A stretch of 64,000 nucleotides of DNA from Thereva unica (lineage: Eukaryota; Arthropoda; Insecta; Diptera; Therevidae): assembly GCA_949987705.1 (NCBI GenBank), contig OX465281.1:144260876-144324875 (forward strand), given 5' to 3'. The notes beneath the pieces were generated by a model. That model saw nothing but the letters and a program-made list of their open reading frames with translations. It was not told the DNA's origin and ran no database searches. Position 1 is the first letter of the stretch; every line of letters begins with the position of its first letter. Positions 11,472-21,828 of the stretch are shown piece after piece. Position numbers and translations under genes: made by a program.

Positions 11472-13599
11472 ACTTTTAACAATATCCATAATATCTAACG
11501 GGTTGTATGGAAAAATAAAATTACTTCAAATCAAAGACAGTTCGCTATATATGTATGTAACCAAGGAAAATATCTGAGGTGGAAAGAAATAAAATTTTTT
11601 TTTTTGGTTACAAGAGTGAAAAAATTTATGTTTAGGACAGCGATAAAGTAGTTAGGTGGTCATTAATAGTTGCGGTTGGAACTCACTAAGATCCACGGTC
11701 AGGAAGGAAAAGTGATTTGTGAAGTGAGAAGTGGCATCTTAATAGTGGAGAAGTGGCATAATTGTTTTAGTGGCAGAGTGGCATTTAGTGTGGCAAAAGA
11801 CAACAATTTTCTTAGTTTTTTTAAAGGAAAAAAAAACTGTTGATTCTAGGGGGGTTTAGTGACAGCCAGCTGTTCAGCCACTCTAGTGATATACAAATAT
11901 TATCTCACCGTGAAATCTATGTGTGAAAGTGACAGTAGCGCGTGTACGAAAAGAGAGTAGAGAGCGCGGCAACAAGTTCTTGGAGAATTAGGGACTCTGA
12001 GTAAGTTGCAAAGCTTGGGAACTCTAAAAGTTGCCAAAGTTTAAAGGTTGCGAAGCTTCAAAAGTTGCGGAAGTTTAAAAGCTGCGAAGTTCTAAGTTTT
12101 AAAAGTTGCGAAGCTTTGAAAGTAGCGGAGCTTTAAAGGTTTCTAAACTTGGAAAGCTCCGAAACTTTGAAAGTGCGAAACAACCACGCCACTTAAATTT
12201 TTTTGTTTTTTTTCGAAACCACGCCACTAAATTTCTTTTGTCACGATTATAATGAATAAATGCCTTGGTTACTTACGGGTTTAGTCATGATATAGGGAGT
12301 TGATATTATGCGGAATCCCTTGTAGTTTAGGTTGTCTCAACCTGGTAAAGATTAATGGAATTTTCCTTTTCTTTAATACAGAAAATACACAAAAATTTTT
12401 TCCAGCAAGACACCGCTCGTCGGGAAAATTAAATGGATATCTCATAATTTCACTTCACATAAACTACATTAAAACATCACGTTAAAATTGATTTTCTTTT
12501 CCTTCTTGTAACTTCACATCACACATCACATCACATTAAAATTGTTTCGTTTACCGACAAGTACAACGCGCACAATAAACCAACCGACGCGACGTTAATT
12601 ACAAGTACAACTGGCCCGTCCGAAGGAGTAGCCAATGCTCGACTATGAATGACCATCGGGTATAAGAGAATTGTTGTTTTCAATTTCAATATTAGGAGAG
12701 AGAGTCGAATTTTTTTGAATTAAAAGTTTTTTTTGGGAATAATAATTCACTACCTCGAGCTGAGGAAGGCTCACAGCACCGGACTCAATTTTTTTTGTTA
12801 AGCAGTCGGCCATTACTTTGCTAGAAAAAAAAGTTTGAAATCGAATTGTAGGTCAAGTTCATGCTTTTGGTTTGCCTTTGTTTTTTTATTGTGCCGATTG
12901 ATCAGGAATTACGTCATTTTGAATATTTAACCAACCGACGTTCCGATATTAAGTCATATTCAATAAGTACATTTTCCAACAGGCAGTTAAAATTAGTTTT
13001 CTTAAGAATATTTGGGCTTGGAAGTTTGAAGATCGTAGTGGGAAGACGCGGAATATTTTTTTTGAAGAGAATTTTATTGAGAAACAATTATATTTGAACG
13101 ATTTGAATTTTAAAATCATTGAATTGATAGGTGGATTTTTTTTTGTGGCGCTTCACAGGTTATTACGGTTCTAAAAACGGCCTTGAGTAATAGGATCGTG
13201 CGAATCGATCGAGTCAAATAGGGAATCCAAGTCTGTTTTTTTGTACGCTTATACCCACTTGCAGCCCTATTGTACCATTCCTGGATGCTTTTGCCCTGAT
13301 AGGATTCTTTTTGTTTGCGCTTTATTTTGATTGGGTTATCCCTTGCGTATTTTACCTAGACACTTTCGCTCCGCAAGTTGGTAAGTTTTTTTTGTGCTGA
13401 TTTTACTATTCCTTGGATGTTAGCCGGCGGTACTTTTACTCGGTTAAGTTTTGTTTTCCTTTGTTTGGGTTTTGCGGATTTTAAGTTGTTCCCTGGTTTC
13501 TAATTTTATTTTTTTGCGGCATTTTTGGCTTTGGTGGGCGGCGACACTTGCGAGAGAGTTAATAGCGGGGACGTTCCTTAAATTTTACGCACATTTAAG
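11472..13599 (+). other. Long untranslated leader of the Gypsy element
   Basis: 2.1 kb lie between the PBS and gag. No convincing gene; short open frames exist but carry no motif. At about 11995-12180 the sequence is an imperfect array of words like AAAGTTGCGAAGCTTT. The leader presumably holds packaging and translation signals, but none can be named. Confidence 0.6.
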
Positions 13600-14907
13600 A
13601 TGGAGGTTAACAGGCTTAGCCAGGACGAGCTGTCCTACGAGTTGATAATTAGGGGTTTACCGACAGGTAGGGTGGAGGAAATGAGGGTCGCCCTTCGATC
13701 GGCGTTAAAAGTAGAAAAGGAAGGAAAATTAGTAATGGTGGAACCCTACCCTTTCTCCTTCGACGAAGACGCTCAGGCATTGGAGAAGAAGCTGAGCGAG
13801 ATATCCTCCCTACAAGAAGTCTTCGAAGGTGACTCAGACTCAGGCGAATATAAGAAATTACTAACGAAGATAGAATGGTGTCTGGCCAGAGTCAACCGTA
13901 TGCCGATCACGGAGGATTCTCAAAAGAAAGAAAAAGCTCGCATTAGAGGCGAATTAATTATATTGTTGGGTTCGCTTTATGCAAAGGCGGAAGGGGATGA
14001 TCCTGACGACGAATCGTCTGAGGCGGCTGCTGAGTTATCTCTCCCTGCAGCGGTGATGACGACCAACCGAGCTCAGGCCCAAATATATAAGTGGGGTATA
14101 AAATTCACTGGGGAACAGGGGCAATCGGTGAGTTCCTTCCTTGAAAGGGTCAATGAGATGGCGGAAGCAAGGGGGATAAACCGAGGCCAGTTATACCGCT
14201 CAGCCCTAGATTTATTTGGAGGACGCGCGCTAATCTGGTACCGTGCAAACAAGGGGTCGCTGCATAGTTGGAGTGACCTAGTGAAGGAACTGAGGAAAGA
14301 GTTCCTGCCGCCGGATTATGATGAGCGACTATTAGAAGAAATACGGAGAAGGACGCAGGGGAGGGATGAATCCATGGGAATCTACGTTGCGGTTATGAAG
14401 AATATGTTCTCACGGCTGAATGAGCCCCTTTCGGAGAAGGAGCAACTCAGGACCCTTAGGAGGACGATCCACCCTTTTTATCAAACGCAACTAGGGTTGC
14501 AAGAAATCGAATCGATAACGGAATTGGTAGAATTAGGTCGGAAGCTCGAGACCATAAGGTCATCTGCCGAGGCTTTCATTCCTCCCCCGTCGCGTCGAAA
14601 CCATTCCTTGCTTGAACCAGACCTTGCATATATTGTCCACGAACCTCAAGCGATAGCTGCAGTGGATGACTCAAACCACCCCAGGAGGCCGAATGCAACG
14701 GCAGAGAGGAGGTGTTTCCGATGCGGCCAGCCTGGCCATTTTGCTCGGAATTGTCGGGTACTAAGGTGCTTCGGTTGCGGTACACCAGGGACGATCCGCT
14801 CACGTTGTGATCGATGCAATCGGAGACCAGCAGAGGGGCAACATCCAGTTCCGGTGGAACAGCGCCAGGTCCAGGGATCGGGAAACGACCAGGGAGCCCG
14901 AGCCTAG
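13600..14907 (+). CDS. gag: Gag polyprotein
   Basis: 435 residues forming the capsid/nucleocapsid precursor of the virus-like particle. The start is the ATG of MEVNRLSQDEL, the first in a long open frame. The N-terminal half is charged and helical. A retrotransposon-Gag capsid segment spans roughly residues 165-290 (KWGIKFTGEQGQSVSSFLERV, ALIWYRANK, LRKEFLPPDYDERL). A CCHC zinc knuckle CFRCGQPGHFARNC lies near residue 374. A second cysteine cluster follows (CFGCGTPGTIRSRCDRC) but lacks the knuckle histidine. The end overlaps pol (14814-14907) in another frame. Confidence 0.92.
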   Translation: MEVNRLSQDELSYELIIRGLPTGRVEEMRVALRSALKVEKEGKLVMVEPYPFSFDEDAQALEKKLSEISSLQEVFEGDSDSGEYKKLLTKIEWCLARVNRMPITEDSQKKEKARIRGELIILLGSLYAKAEGDDPDDESSEAAAELSLPAAVMTTNRAQAQIYKWGIKFTGEQGQSVSSFLERVNEMAEARGINRGQLYRSALDLFGGRALIWYRANKGSLHSWSDLVKELRKEFLPPDYDERLLEEIRRRTQGRDESMGIYVAVMKNMFSRLNEPLSEKEQLRTLRRTIHPFYQTQLGLQEIESITELVELGRKLETIRSSAEAFIPPPSRRNHSLLEPDLAYIVHEPQAIAAVDDSNHPRRPNATAERRCFRCGQPGHFARNCRVLRCFGCGTPGTIRSRCDRCNRRPAEGQHPVPVEQRQVQGSGNDQGARA

Positions 14908-17900
14908 ACGGCGAGCCGGGTAGTCCACAGGGAGCCGTAACCAGCGAAGATCAGGCTAATCATCAACGGCTGGAGCATTCCGCTAACATGGGGGTAAGAG
15001 GGGCGGCACAGCAGGAAAGAGTGGACTATGTTTTCTGTGGCCCGGAAGACGATGTGCGACCTCATCTGTCAGTGGAAACCCTTGGGGTAAGATTTTGTGG
15101 GTTACTTGACTCAGGAGCAACAGCGACAGTCATCGGTGGCCCTGGTTGGGAGAAGTTGAAGAAGACGAGGTTGGGAATTAGCAGCACAATGAGGAAGGTG
15201 GTCAATGTAGCCGATGGAAGGTCAGTCGAGGTGTTGGGAATAGCGGACATACCCATTGAATTAGAAGGGAGAGTGAAGGTTAAGGAGGTGCTGATAGTCC
15301 CAGAGTTGCCGCACCCAATTATCCTGGGGATAGACTTCTGCAGGGAAATGAAGCTGATAGTAGACTTCGATGACAACAGCTGGTGGTTTAAGGAAGAGCA
15401 GACGGAGGTTCGAACATACGCTTTGGAGAGTAAGTCGAAACTTCTGGAGGGACAGCAGAAGGAATTGGAAGAGGTAATCGACAGCAGCTGGAAGTTTAAG
15501 GAAGAGCAGACGGAGGTTCGAATACACGCTTTGGAGAGTAAGTCGAAACTTCTGGAGGGACAGCAGAAGGAATTGGAAGACATTATCGAGGAAGTAAAGC
15601 GGAAAATGGGAACGAAGCTGGGGCGCACAAATATTGTGGAACATGCGATCGAAACGGAATCGCCTCCCATCAAGCAACGTTACTACCCTATCTCTCCAGC
15701 TATGCAGAAAATCGTGAACGAGCAGTTGGAAGAAATGTTGGAAGCTGGGGTGGTGGAACCTTCCAACAGCGCATGGGCCTCACCGGTGGTGTTGGCTAGG
15801 AAGAAGGATGGTAAGTACCGGTTCTGCGTGGACTTTAGGAGACTTAACAAGGTTACCAAGAAGGATGCCTACCCTCTGCCTTTCGTCTCGAATACCTTGG
15901 ACAAGTTGCGCGACGCCAGATACCTGTCGTCGTTGGACATCAAGTCGGCTTTTTGGCAAGTACCGATGGAAGAAAAATCCAAACAATACACTGCTTTTAC
16001 CCTCCCTGGTCGAGGTTTATTCCATTTCAATAGGATGCCGTTCGGGCTAACCAACTCACCGGCAACTTGGCAACGATTGATGGATAGAGTACTGTCCGGT
16101 ACCTTGGAGGATAAGGTCTTCGTTTACCTGGACGATGTTATCATTGTGACTCAGACGTTCGAAGAGCACAAGGAGGCACTAAGGGAAGTTTTAAATAAAA
16201 TTCGGGAAGCTGGGCTCGTCATCAATTTCGAAAAATGTGAATTCTGCAGAGAAGAATTAAGGTACTTAGGGTACGTAGTAGGAGAGAATGGGTTGCAGGT
16301 GGATCCAGAAAAAGTGCAAGGTATTCTGAACATCGCAGCGCCCAAATCTGTCACGGAGGTACGGAAATTTATTGGCACAATATCTTGGTACCGTAGATTC
16401 GTCCCTAATTTTGCCACACTATTGGCCCCTATCACCGCCTTATTGAAGAAGAAGACGAAGTTTATGTGGATGCCGCAGTGCGACGAAGCTTTTAAAAGAG
16501 CGAAGGATTGTTTAGTGAGTGCACCCATACTCGCCTGCCCAAATTTCGACTATCCTTTCATAATCCATACAGATGCCTCCGGGTATGGTCTAGGCGCAGT
16601 CCTTACTCAGCATATTGAAAACCAGGATAAAGTGATAGCATACTTAAGTAGGTCGTTGAACCGGGCGGAACGCAACTACTCAACCACAGAGCGAGAGTGC
16701 CTCGCCGTGCTATGGGCAATTGAAAAGTTGCGGCCATATATTGAGGGCACTAGCTTCACTGTCGTCACGGACCACGCATCCTTGGTCTGGCTTCATAACC
16801 TGAAGGACCCCGCGGGTCGTCTGGCCCGATGGGCCGTACGGCTGCAACAGTACGACTTCAACATTATACACAGGAAAGGGAAAGAGCATTTGTTACCAGA
16901 TCTGTTGTCGCGATCAGTCCCAGTCGTAGATTGTATTGCGGAAGACCCTCCACCCAATTCACCCAATTCCCACAACGAGCCTTGGTATACGCGAATGGTA
17001 GAACAAGTAAAGCGGAACCCCGAACGCTTTCCAGATTGGAAATTCAGTCTTGATAGTCTTTGGAAGCATGTGCGACCAAGGTACCCGGAGTTGGCGCGAG
17101 AGGACTTCGACTGGAAAAAGGTATTACGGAAGGCAGAAAGGAGGGAAGCTTTGTTGGAAGCTCACGATGTCCCGACCGCAGGACATGGAGGGGTCAAGAA
17201 AACCTATGACCGATTGGCCCAGCGATTCTACTGGCCGAAGATGAAAAGTGACGTCGCGGCATACGTAAGACGATGCTCTACGTGTCAAACGACTAAACCA
17301 GAACGTAAGAAACCAGCCGGTTTGATGTCTTCACGCGTGGTCAGCCATCATCCTTGGGAGTGTGTGTGTATAGACTTAATAGGCCCCTTACCCCGTTCAA
17401 CACGTGGAAATAAATATATTCTAACCGTGGTCGATTATTTCAGTAAATTTCCTCTGCTTTTCCCCTTGCGCTCTGCCACCGCCCCACCTATTTGTCGCCT
17501 TTTAGAGGAGTCTGTTTTCCTGATCTTCGGCGTTCCCAAAATTCTAATCTGCGACAATGGGCAGCAATTTAAATCCAAAGAGTTCAAGGAACTACACGCA
17601 CAATATGGCATAAAGGTTAGTTATACTGCATCGTACCACCCTCAGGCCAACCCAACAGAAAGGATGAACCAGAACGTAAAGGCAATGTTACGCGCTTATG
17701 TAGCGGACAACCACCGGATTTGGGATACGTACTTAGCGAAGATTGGTTGCGCTATTCGGACAGGAACGCATGAAGGGACGAAGTTAACGCCATACTTCAT
17801 AAACTTCGGTAAAGAAATGTCGTTATATGGAGACAGGACGCACCGCGGAAGTCAGGGAGAAGATAATCCAGAAGTGCGTGCTAAGGTGCTGCAGGACGTG

Positions 17901-18212
17901 TGGAAGGATGTTAGGGCGAGGTTAACCAAATTATCGGAGGCGTCCAAACACACCTACAACCTTAGAAGAAGGGACCAACGGTTCTACGCGAATGATACGG
18001 TTTTACGAAAAAATTATGTTTTGTCCGATGCCGCGAAATATTTCAGCGCGAAGTTAGCCCCAAAGTACGTAGGACCATTCACAATAGCGAAAGTACTGTC
18101 GCCGTGGACATACCAGTTAAAGGATAAGACCGGTAAAGACGCTGGTGTTTGGCACGCGAAGGATTTGAAGATTGCAGAGAAGGATAGTCTCTCCGCTTTA
18201 AGAATTAGTTAA
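14814..18212 (+). CDS. pol: Pol polyprotein (PR-RT-RNase H-IN)
   Basis: 1132-codon open frame, -1 relative to gag with 94 bp of overlap, so expression is probably by ribosomal frameshift; its nominal first codon need not be a real start. Order: aspartic protease LLDSGATATVI near residue 98; RT with VDFRRLNKV and FVYLDDVI near 437; RNase H HTDASGYGLGAVL near 584 and TERECLAV; integrase zinc domain (AGHGGVKKTYDRLA, CSTCQ); and a catalytic core with the DDE triad in IDLIGPL, CDNGQQF and PTERMNQ (near 853, 913 and 949). It ends with a GPF-type integrase tail (YVGPFTIAKV, GVWHAKDLK). Residues 187-258 contain a 36-residue tandem duplication. No disabling mutation is seen. Products copy the RNA and integrate the cDNA. 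Confidence 0.94.
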   Translation: MQSETSRGATSSSGGTAPGPGIGKRPGSPSLDGEPGSPQGAVTSEDQANHQRLEHSANMGVRGAAQQERVDYVFCGPEDDVRPHLSVETLGVRFCGLLDSGATATVIGGPGWEKLKKTRLGISSTMRKVVNVADGRSVEVLGIADIPIELEGRVKVKEVLIVPELPHPIILGIDFCREMKLIVDFDDNSWWFKEEQTEVRTYALESKSKLLEGQQKELEEVIDSSWKFKEEQTEVRIHALESKSKLLEGQQKELEDIIEEVKRKMGTKLGRTNIVEHAIETESPPIKQRYYPISPAMQKIVNEQLEEMLEAGVVEPSNSAWASPVVLARKKDGKYRFCVDFRRLNKVTKKDAYPLPFVSNTLDKLRDARYLSSLDIKSAFWQVPMEEKSKQYTAFTLPGRGLFHFNRMPFGLTNSPATWQRLMDRVLSGTLEDKVFVYLDDVIIVTQTFEEHKEALREVLNKIREAGLVINFEKCEFCREELRYLGYVVGENGLQVDPEKVQGILNIAAPKSVTEVRKFIGTISWYRRFVPNFATLLAPITALLKKKTKFMWMPQCDEAFKRAKDCLVSAPILACPNFDYPFIIHTDASGYGLGAVLTQHIENQDKVIAYLSRSLNRAERNYSTTERECLAVLWAIEKLRPYIEGTSFTVVTDHASLVWLHNLKDPAGRLARWAVRLQQYDFNIIHRKGKEHLLPDLLSRSVPVVDCIAEDPPPNSPNSHNEPWYTRMVEQVKRNPERFPDWKFSLDSLWKHVRPRYPELAREDFDWKKVLRKAERREALLEAHDVPTAGHGGVKKTYDRLAQRFYWPKMKSDVAAYVRRCSTCQTTKPERKKPAGLMSSRVVSHHPWECVCIDLIGPLPRSTRGNKYILTVVDYFSKFPLLFPLRSATAPPICRLLEESVFLIFGVPKILICDNGQQFKSKEFKELHAQYGIKVSYTASYHPQANPTERMNQNVKAMLRAYVADNHRIWDTYLAKIGCAIRTGTHEGTKLTPYFINFGKEMSLYGDRTHRGSQGEDNPEVRAKVLQDVWKDVRARLTKLSEASKHTYNLRRRDQRFYANDTVLRKNYVLSDAAKYFSAKLAPKYVGPFTIAKVLSPWTYQLKDKTGKDAGVWHAKDLKIAEKDSLSALRIS
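15372..15587 (+). repeat. In-frame 108-bp tandem duplication within pol
   Basis: 15372-15479 and 15480-15587 are nearly identical 36-codon units (FKEEQTEVR, then ALESKSKLLEGQQKELE) between protease and RT. The predicted peptide is charged and helix-prone, so the duplication would lengthen a linker or coiled segment. Confidence 0.9.
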
Positions 18213-18548
18213 AATAAGTTTGTCAGTAGTAGTAGTCGAATTGTTTTGAGTTGAATTATGGGAAGTGGATTGTTTCAGTTGGATTAGGTGAATTGAACTA
18301 TTTGAGTTGAATTAGGGGAATTGGATTATTTAAGTTGTGGATTAGGTGAATTGAACTATCTGAGTGGATTATCTGTGTCGAGCTGATTAAATTATTATTT
18401 ATTGAGCTAAATAAATATCTTGGAAGTTAACAATTAGCTAAAATAAGGGAAACTTGTTGGTAGTAGTAGTTGAATTATCTGAGTACAGGACTAGAACTAT
18501 AACAACTGAATAACGCTCATATCGTTAGAGATTTCTTTGAAATCTCTT
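18213..18548 (+). other. Short 3' untranslated region
   Basis: Between the pol stop and the polypurine tract. It contains loosely repeated GAATTG/GGATTA words and no env frame. Confidence 0.6.
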
Positions 18549-18562
18549 GAAGGAAGGGGAGG
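18549..18562 (+). promoter_or_regulatory. Polypurine tract
   Basis: GAAGGAAGGGGAGG lies just before the 3' LTR and would prime plus-strand synthesis. Confidence 0.85.
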
Positions 18563-18564
18563 TA

Positions 18565-19903
18565 TGTTATGTTCCTAAAACGATATGAGTTAATTGTTAA
18601 TTTTTAATAATAATCTGTGTGTACTTATCTGTCGTGTTTATGTACGTGCCGTCTGCCAGAGCATCATACCGCTGAGTAATCTTTTTTTTATAGATCCCGG
18701 CCGAAGGAAGCGAATTCAGGGAGAGGTTCGGCGCATCGCCTGGAAATAATAGGAGTCCGAATTTCCTGACAACCAAGATGTCCATGTGTTTGGTGATCCA
18801 CCCAATTCTTCATTAACATCAATTGAATCTCCTAAATATGGATTATTATTATTATTATTATGATTATTACTAATATAGCTCTTGCAATTAATTACCGACG
18901 AGTAGAACCGATGCTGTAAACGACCCGCAATCCTCAGCGTTAATCATAGCCCTCCATACGTACGAAAATAGTCAGGAGCTCCTATGATTACAAGTCCTGA
19001 AGCTCAGCACTCTGATCGCGCAGAAGGGAGATCATCAGGGAGTGCTCTAGATTTCAAAAAAAAAAGGAAAACCCTAGCTACCCGGAAAATCCGCCAGCAT
19101 ATCTTGAGCTGTCATGCTCAAGCGCCTTCGCCAATTGCGAGAATATGCTTGGTCGCTGAATTTTCCGAGGTGTAGTGTTATGTTGCCCAAAAATTAGGGA
19201 TTATTTCCCGAATATTTTTTTGTTAATAATAATGACTAGCCCGATTTCAACCGGTCCAACCGAGTCCATCCGGTGGGGTGGGACGGTTGGAAAATGGTCC
19301 GAAACGATGGATGGAACTTGTGGAATAGTGGGGTTTTCCCTATAAAAGTTGGGCCCCTGATGGATACTCTCTCTCTGTCAGTAGTGATTGTGCGGCCAGT
19401 GAAAAGTGTGATTACGGAGGTGATATATATATTTTGGAGGAAAGTGACCGTTGCAGGGATAGAGGATTGCGGGACGGATCAAACGGAAAAGTTAAGTCCT
19501 GTTTTTTTTTGTATCTTATTTTATTTTATTTAATTAGATTTTAATAATTTTTCATTAACTGCGGAATATTGCCTTTTATTATTTAATTATCCAATTTTTT
19601 TTTAATTGCATTTAATCTTAAATTGCCCTAGTAGTGTTATATTATATTATAATTTTTTTTTATTATTACTTATTTATTTTATTTTGAACTGAATTTATTT
19701 ATAATAAACCGAATTTTCCGAAGTTTTTTTTTGTTGTCTTATATTTTATTTTATTTGTTCTGAGTGGGTTCAAGCCCCACGTTAGCACCCAGGTTACAGG
19801 TTCGTAGTCCTTAAAACTACGTGGCGCCCATAATTTTATTTTCCTATAACCCACGCCCAACGCTGAGTATAGCCGAGCCGTGCGTGCAAATTAGTACGTA
19901 ACA
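18565..19903 (+). repeat. 3' LTR of the Gypsy element
   Basis: Same ends as the 5' LTR; one A shorter in the poly-A run. It carries the same TATA box, poly-A signals and tRNA-like segment. It is followed by the ACCT duplication. Confidence 0.93.
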
Positions 19904-20043
19904 ACCTTGCGACTTGTGAATGGTAATAGCACAAGCAGGAACGCAAGGAAACTGTTTTCGTTTGCATTTCACAGTTTTCGTCAGTGTAATGTACACTATT
20001 TTCTTATACACCGGCACCCAGTTAGGAGACAGAGTGTTTGGCT
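19904..20043 (-). pseudogene. Helentron helicase fragment beyond the LTR insertion
   Basis: On the minus strand this codes the short helicase segment around the KSQGG motif that directly precedes the segment at 10114. It is the detached N-terminal end of copy 2. It is too short to be recognised alone; the call rests on near-identity with 5140-5275. Confidence 0.65.
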
Positions 20044-20282
20044 TGCTTTGCTTATTGTTGACAATTTGACAAATTTAATCTAATTAATATTGACAATTTT
20101 AATCAAATTTTTAAGATTACTACAATCAAATTTTTAAAATTACTTCGGGAGATAACGGGACATAACGGGACAATGAGTCATCATTTTCCGTGCATGCAGC
20201 CGGCGTTCATCGTTTTAATAGACGTTGTCTCGTCAAAAAAATGTTGAGTTTTTCATGCTGTGCTGTGGTAATTAATAAAAAT

Positions 20283-20510
20283 AAGTGCAAAAAAATGTTA
20301 AAGAAAGTGCTAAAGTTATTGTTTTGATTGCCATTTAAATTGACTCATATTCAGTGCATTTATAAAGGTTTTATCTTTGATATAAAGCCATTGCACATTT
20401 TGCCGATTAATGCAGAATTAATATTTATACATAAATGCACAAAATATGCCCCAATTTAAATGTCAAACAAAACAATTATTTTAGCACTTTCTTTCACAAT
20501 TTCTGCACTT
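20283..20510. mobile_element. Foldback element with ~84-bp inverted arms
   Basis: 20283-20366 and 20427-20510 are imperfect reverse complements. Shared blocks include AAAGAAAGTGCTAAA, TTGTTTTG, CATTTAAATTG and GTGCATTTAT. The spacer is about 60 bp. There is no coding capacity. It fits a MITE or foldback relic. Confidence 0.7.
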
Positions 20511-21012
20511 ACAGTCCACGAAATTAATTTGATTGAAGACACCAACTTTTCCCAACTTTGAAGGTCCGTTATGCAAAAAGCAAGTATTTACCTATATGAG
20601 TTTGCCAAGAATATCAAAATTTAGGGAATTTGGTGAAGATTTGCCTTGGTATCAAAAATTTCCCGTTTTTTCATGAAATTCTAGAAGGAGAACGGTAAGT
20701 TTAAGCTAACTCCCAAATTCATGCCTGGAAAATGCGAAATTAATTTGAAGACACTTCAAATTACGCCCATTTATCTGAAAAAATTGGGGGCGCAACGCCC
20801 AAATTTTGGACCCCGGTGTACGAATATCATATCTATAAATTACGTGAGGCGTTTAGGGGAGGGAGGGGATCGAGCCGAATCTCACCAAATCTCACGTGGG
20901 GAAGAGGGGGAGTCTCGGAAAATATCACGTAATTATTTATTTTTAAAGAAACAGTGTAAAATGGCAAGAAAACTGGGTTAAATTAAGTAAAACATGTTTC
21001 TCCATATATTTG

Positions 21013-21660
21013 CAGGCCGCGGGCCGGTAGGCAGTGGCCTGTCAAACCAGGTCAACCGGCACGACTAAGCTTGACTCAGTCTAACTGATACTTAAAGTAT
21101 CCGCCAGACAGGCCGTAGCATGCAGATGAAATCATGATTCCGTACAGACACACAGGCGAAAACGACTGCTTAGCATAGCAGGTTATTAATTCAAGCGCAA
21201 AAATGTTCAACGAAACCTTCAAGGCGGGTCCACCCTCACGCCGTGAACACCCGCAAACAAGCGCGAACGCGAGTGTGGATGGTTTTCCCGCTTATATCGC
21301 GCCTTGCTTTCTGTTAGGAGTGGATACGGCGTGACCGTAAATTCACGGCTCGAGAGAAGCTCAGATCTTCAGGCCCGAACTGACGATAAATGTGAATTTT
21401 GTCAGCTTTCTTGAGCTGTAGGCATTCTTGCACTTCAAGCCATACAGTTGGCGGCCGGTGAGTGTATGGTAATACTTGACCTCAAGGCTAAAACTTTCAG
21501 GCCACGGCCTGCCGGCGAACAGTGTGTTAATTGCGGTCTTAAGATATGGGTAAGTCCTACACTCGATTGTTTAGCCTCTAAAGGCTAGCCAAACGCGCGA
21601 CTCGTCGAATGCTGCAGAGTACGAGCCAAGCAACACTGAACCGTAAAAAGACATAGAAAT
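21013..21660. other. GC-rich insert with imperfect inverted repeat
   Basis: Markedly more GC-rich than its surroundings and without a convincing open frame. CCGGTAGGCAGTGGCCTG at 21024-21041 is matched in inverted orientation by 21498-21515 (16 of 18). It may be a nested non-autonomous element or structured sequence; I do not recognise it. Confidence 0.45.
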
Positions 21661-21828
21661 GAAATGAAATGCTTGTTAGGTGAGTGTTCACGTTTTGGTA
21701 GTTGGGCGTCCACCACAAGCGGAAAAGCGAGGGGGCAAGTAGTCCGAATTATCAGTTATCTCAAATAAAATCTTTCACCCAGCCAAGTTCGATCGAGTCC
21801 AAGTTTCATTGTTGAGGTGTTTTTTTAT

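Larger units (their letters stand above)
10115..19903 (+). mobile_element. Complete Ty3/Gypsy LTR retrotransposon, young
   Basis: 9789 bp with LTRs of 1340 and 1339 bp. The only difference noticed is one A in a poly-A run near 10605/19060. It has a 4-bp target duplication ACCT (10111-10114 and 19904-19907), a primer-binding site, gag, an overlapping pol in the -1 frame and a polypurine tract. There is no env. The near-identical LTRs and open frames indicate a very recent insertion that may still be competent. Confidence 0.93.
8874..20241 (-). mobile_element. Helentron copy 2, split by an LTR retrotransposon
   Basis: Positions 8874-10114 and 19904-20241 together are collinear with the Helentron at 3906-5480. 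The interruption is the Gypsy element 10115-19903, with ACCT duplicated on both sides. Copy 1, which is uninterrupted at the equivalent place (about 5136-5145), shows the empty site CCACCTTGCG. The right end has GACGTTGTCTCGT against GACGTTGTCACGT in copy 1. This copy is also deleted for most of Rep/helicase. Confidence 0.75.

Noticed and set aside
12861..13097. Short frame with hydrophobic start in the Gypsy leader
   Set aside because: Could look like a signal peptide, but it is isolated within an untranslated leader and has no family match I recognise.
15062..15677. Long minus-strand frames opposite pol
   Set aside because: Shadow frames of the true pol coding strand; their internal repeats mirror the 108-bp duplication.
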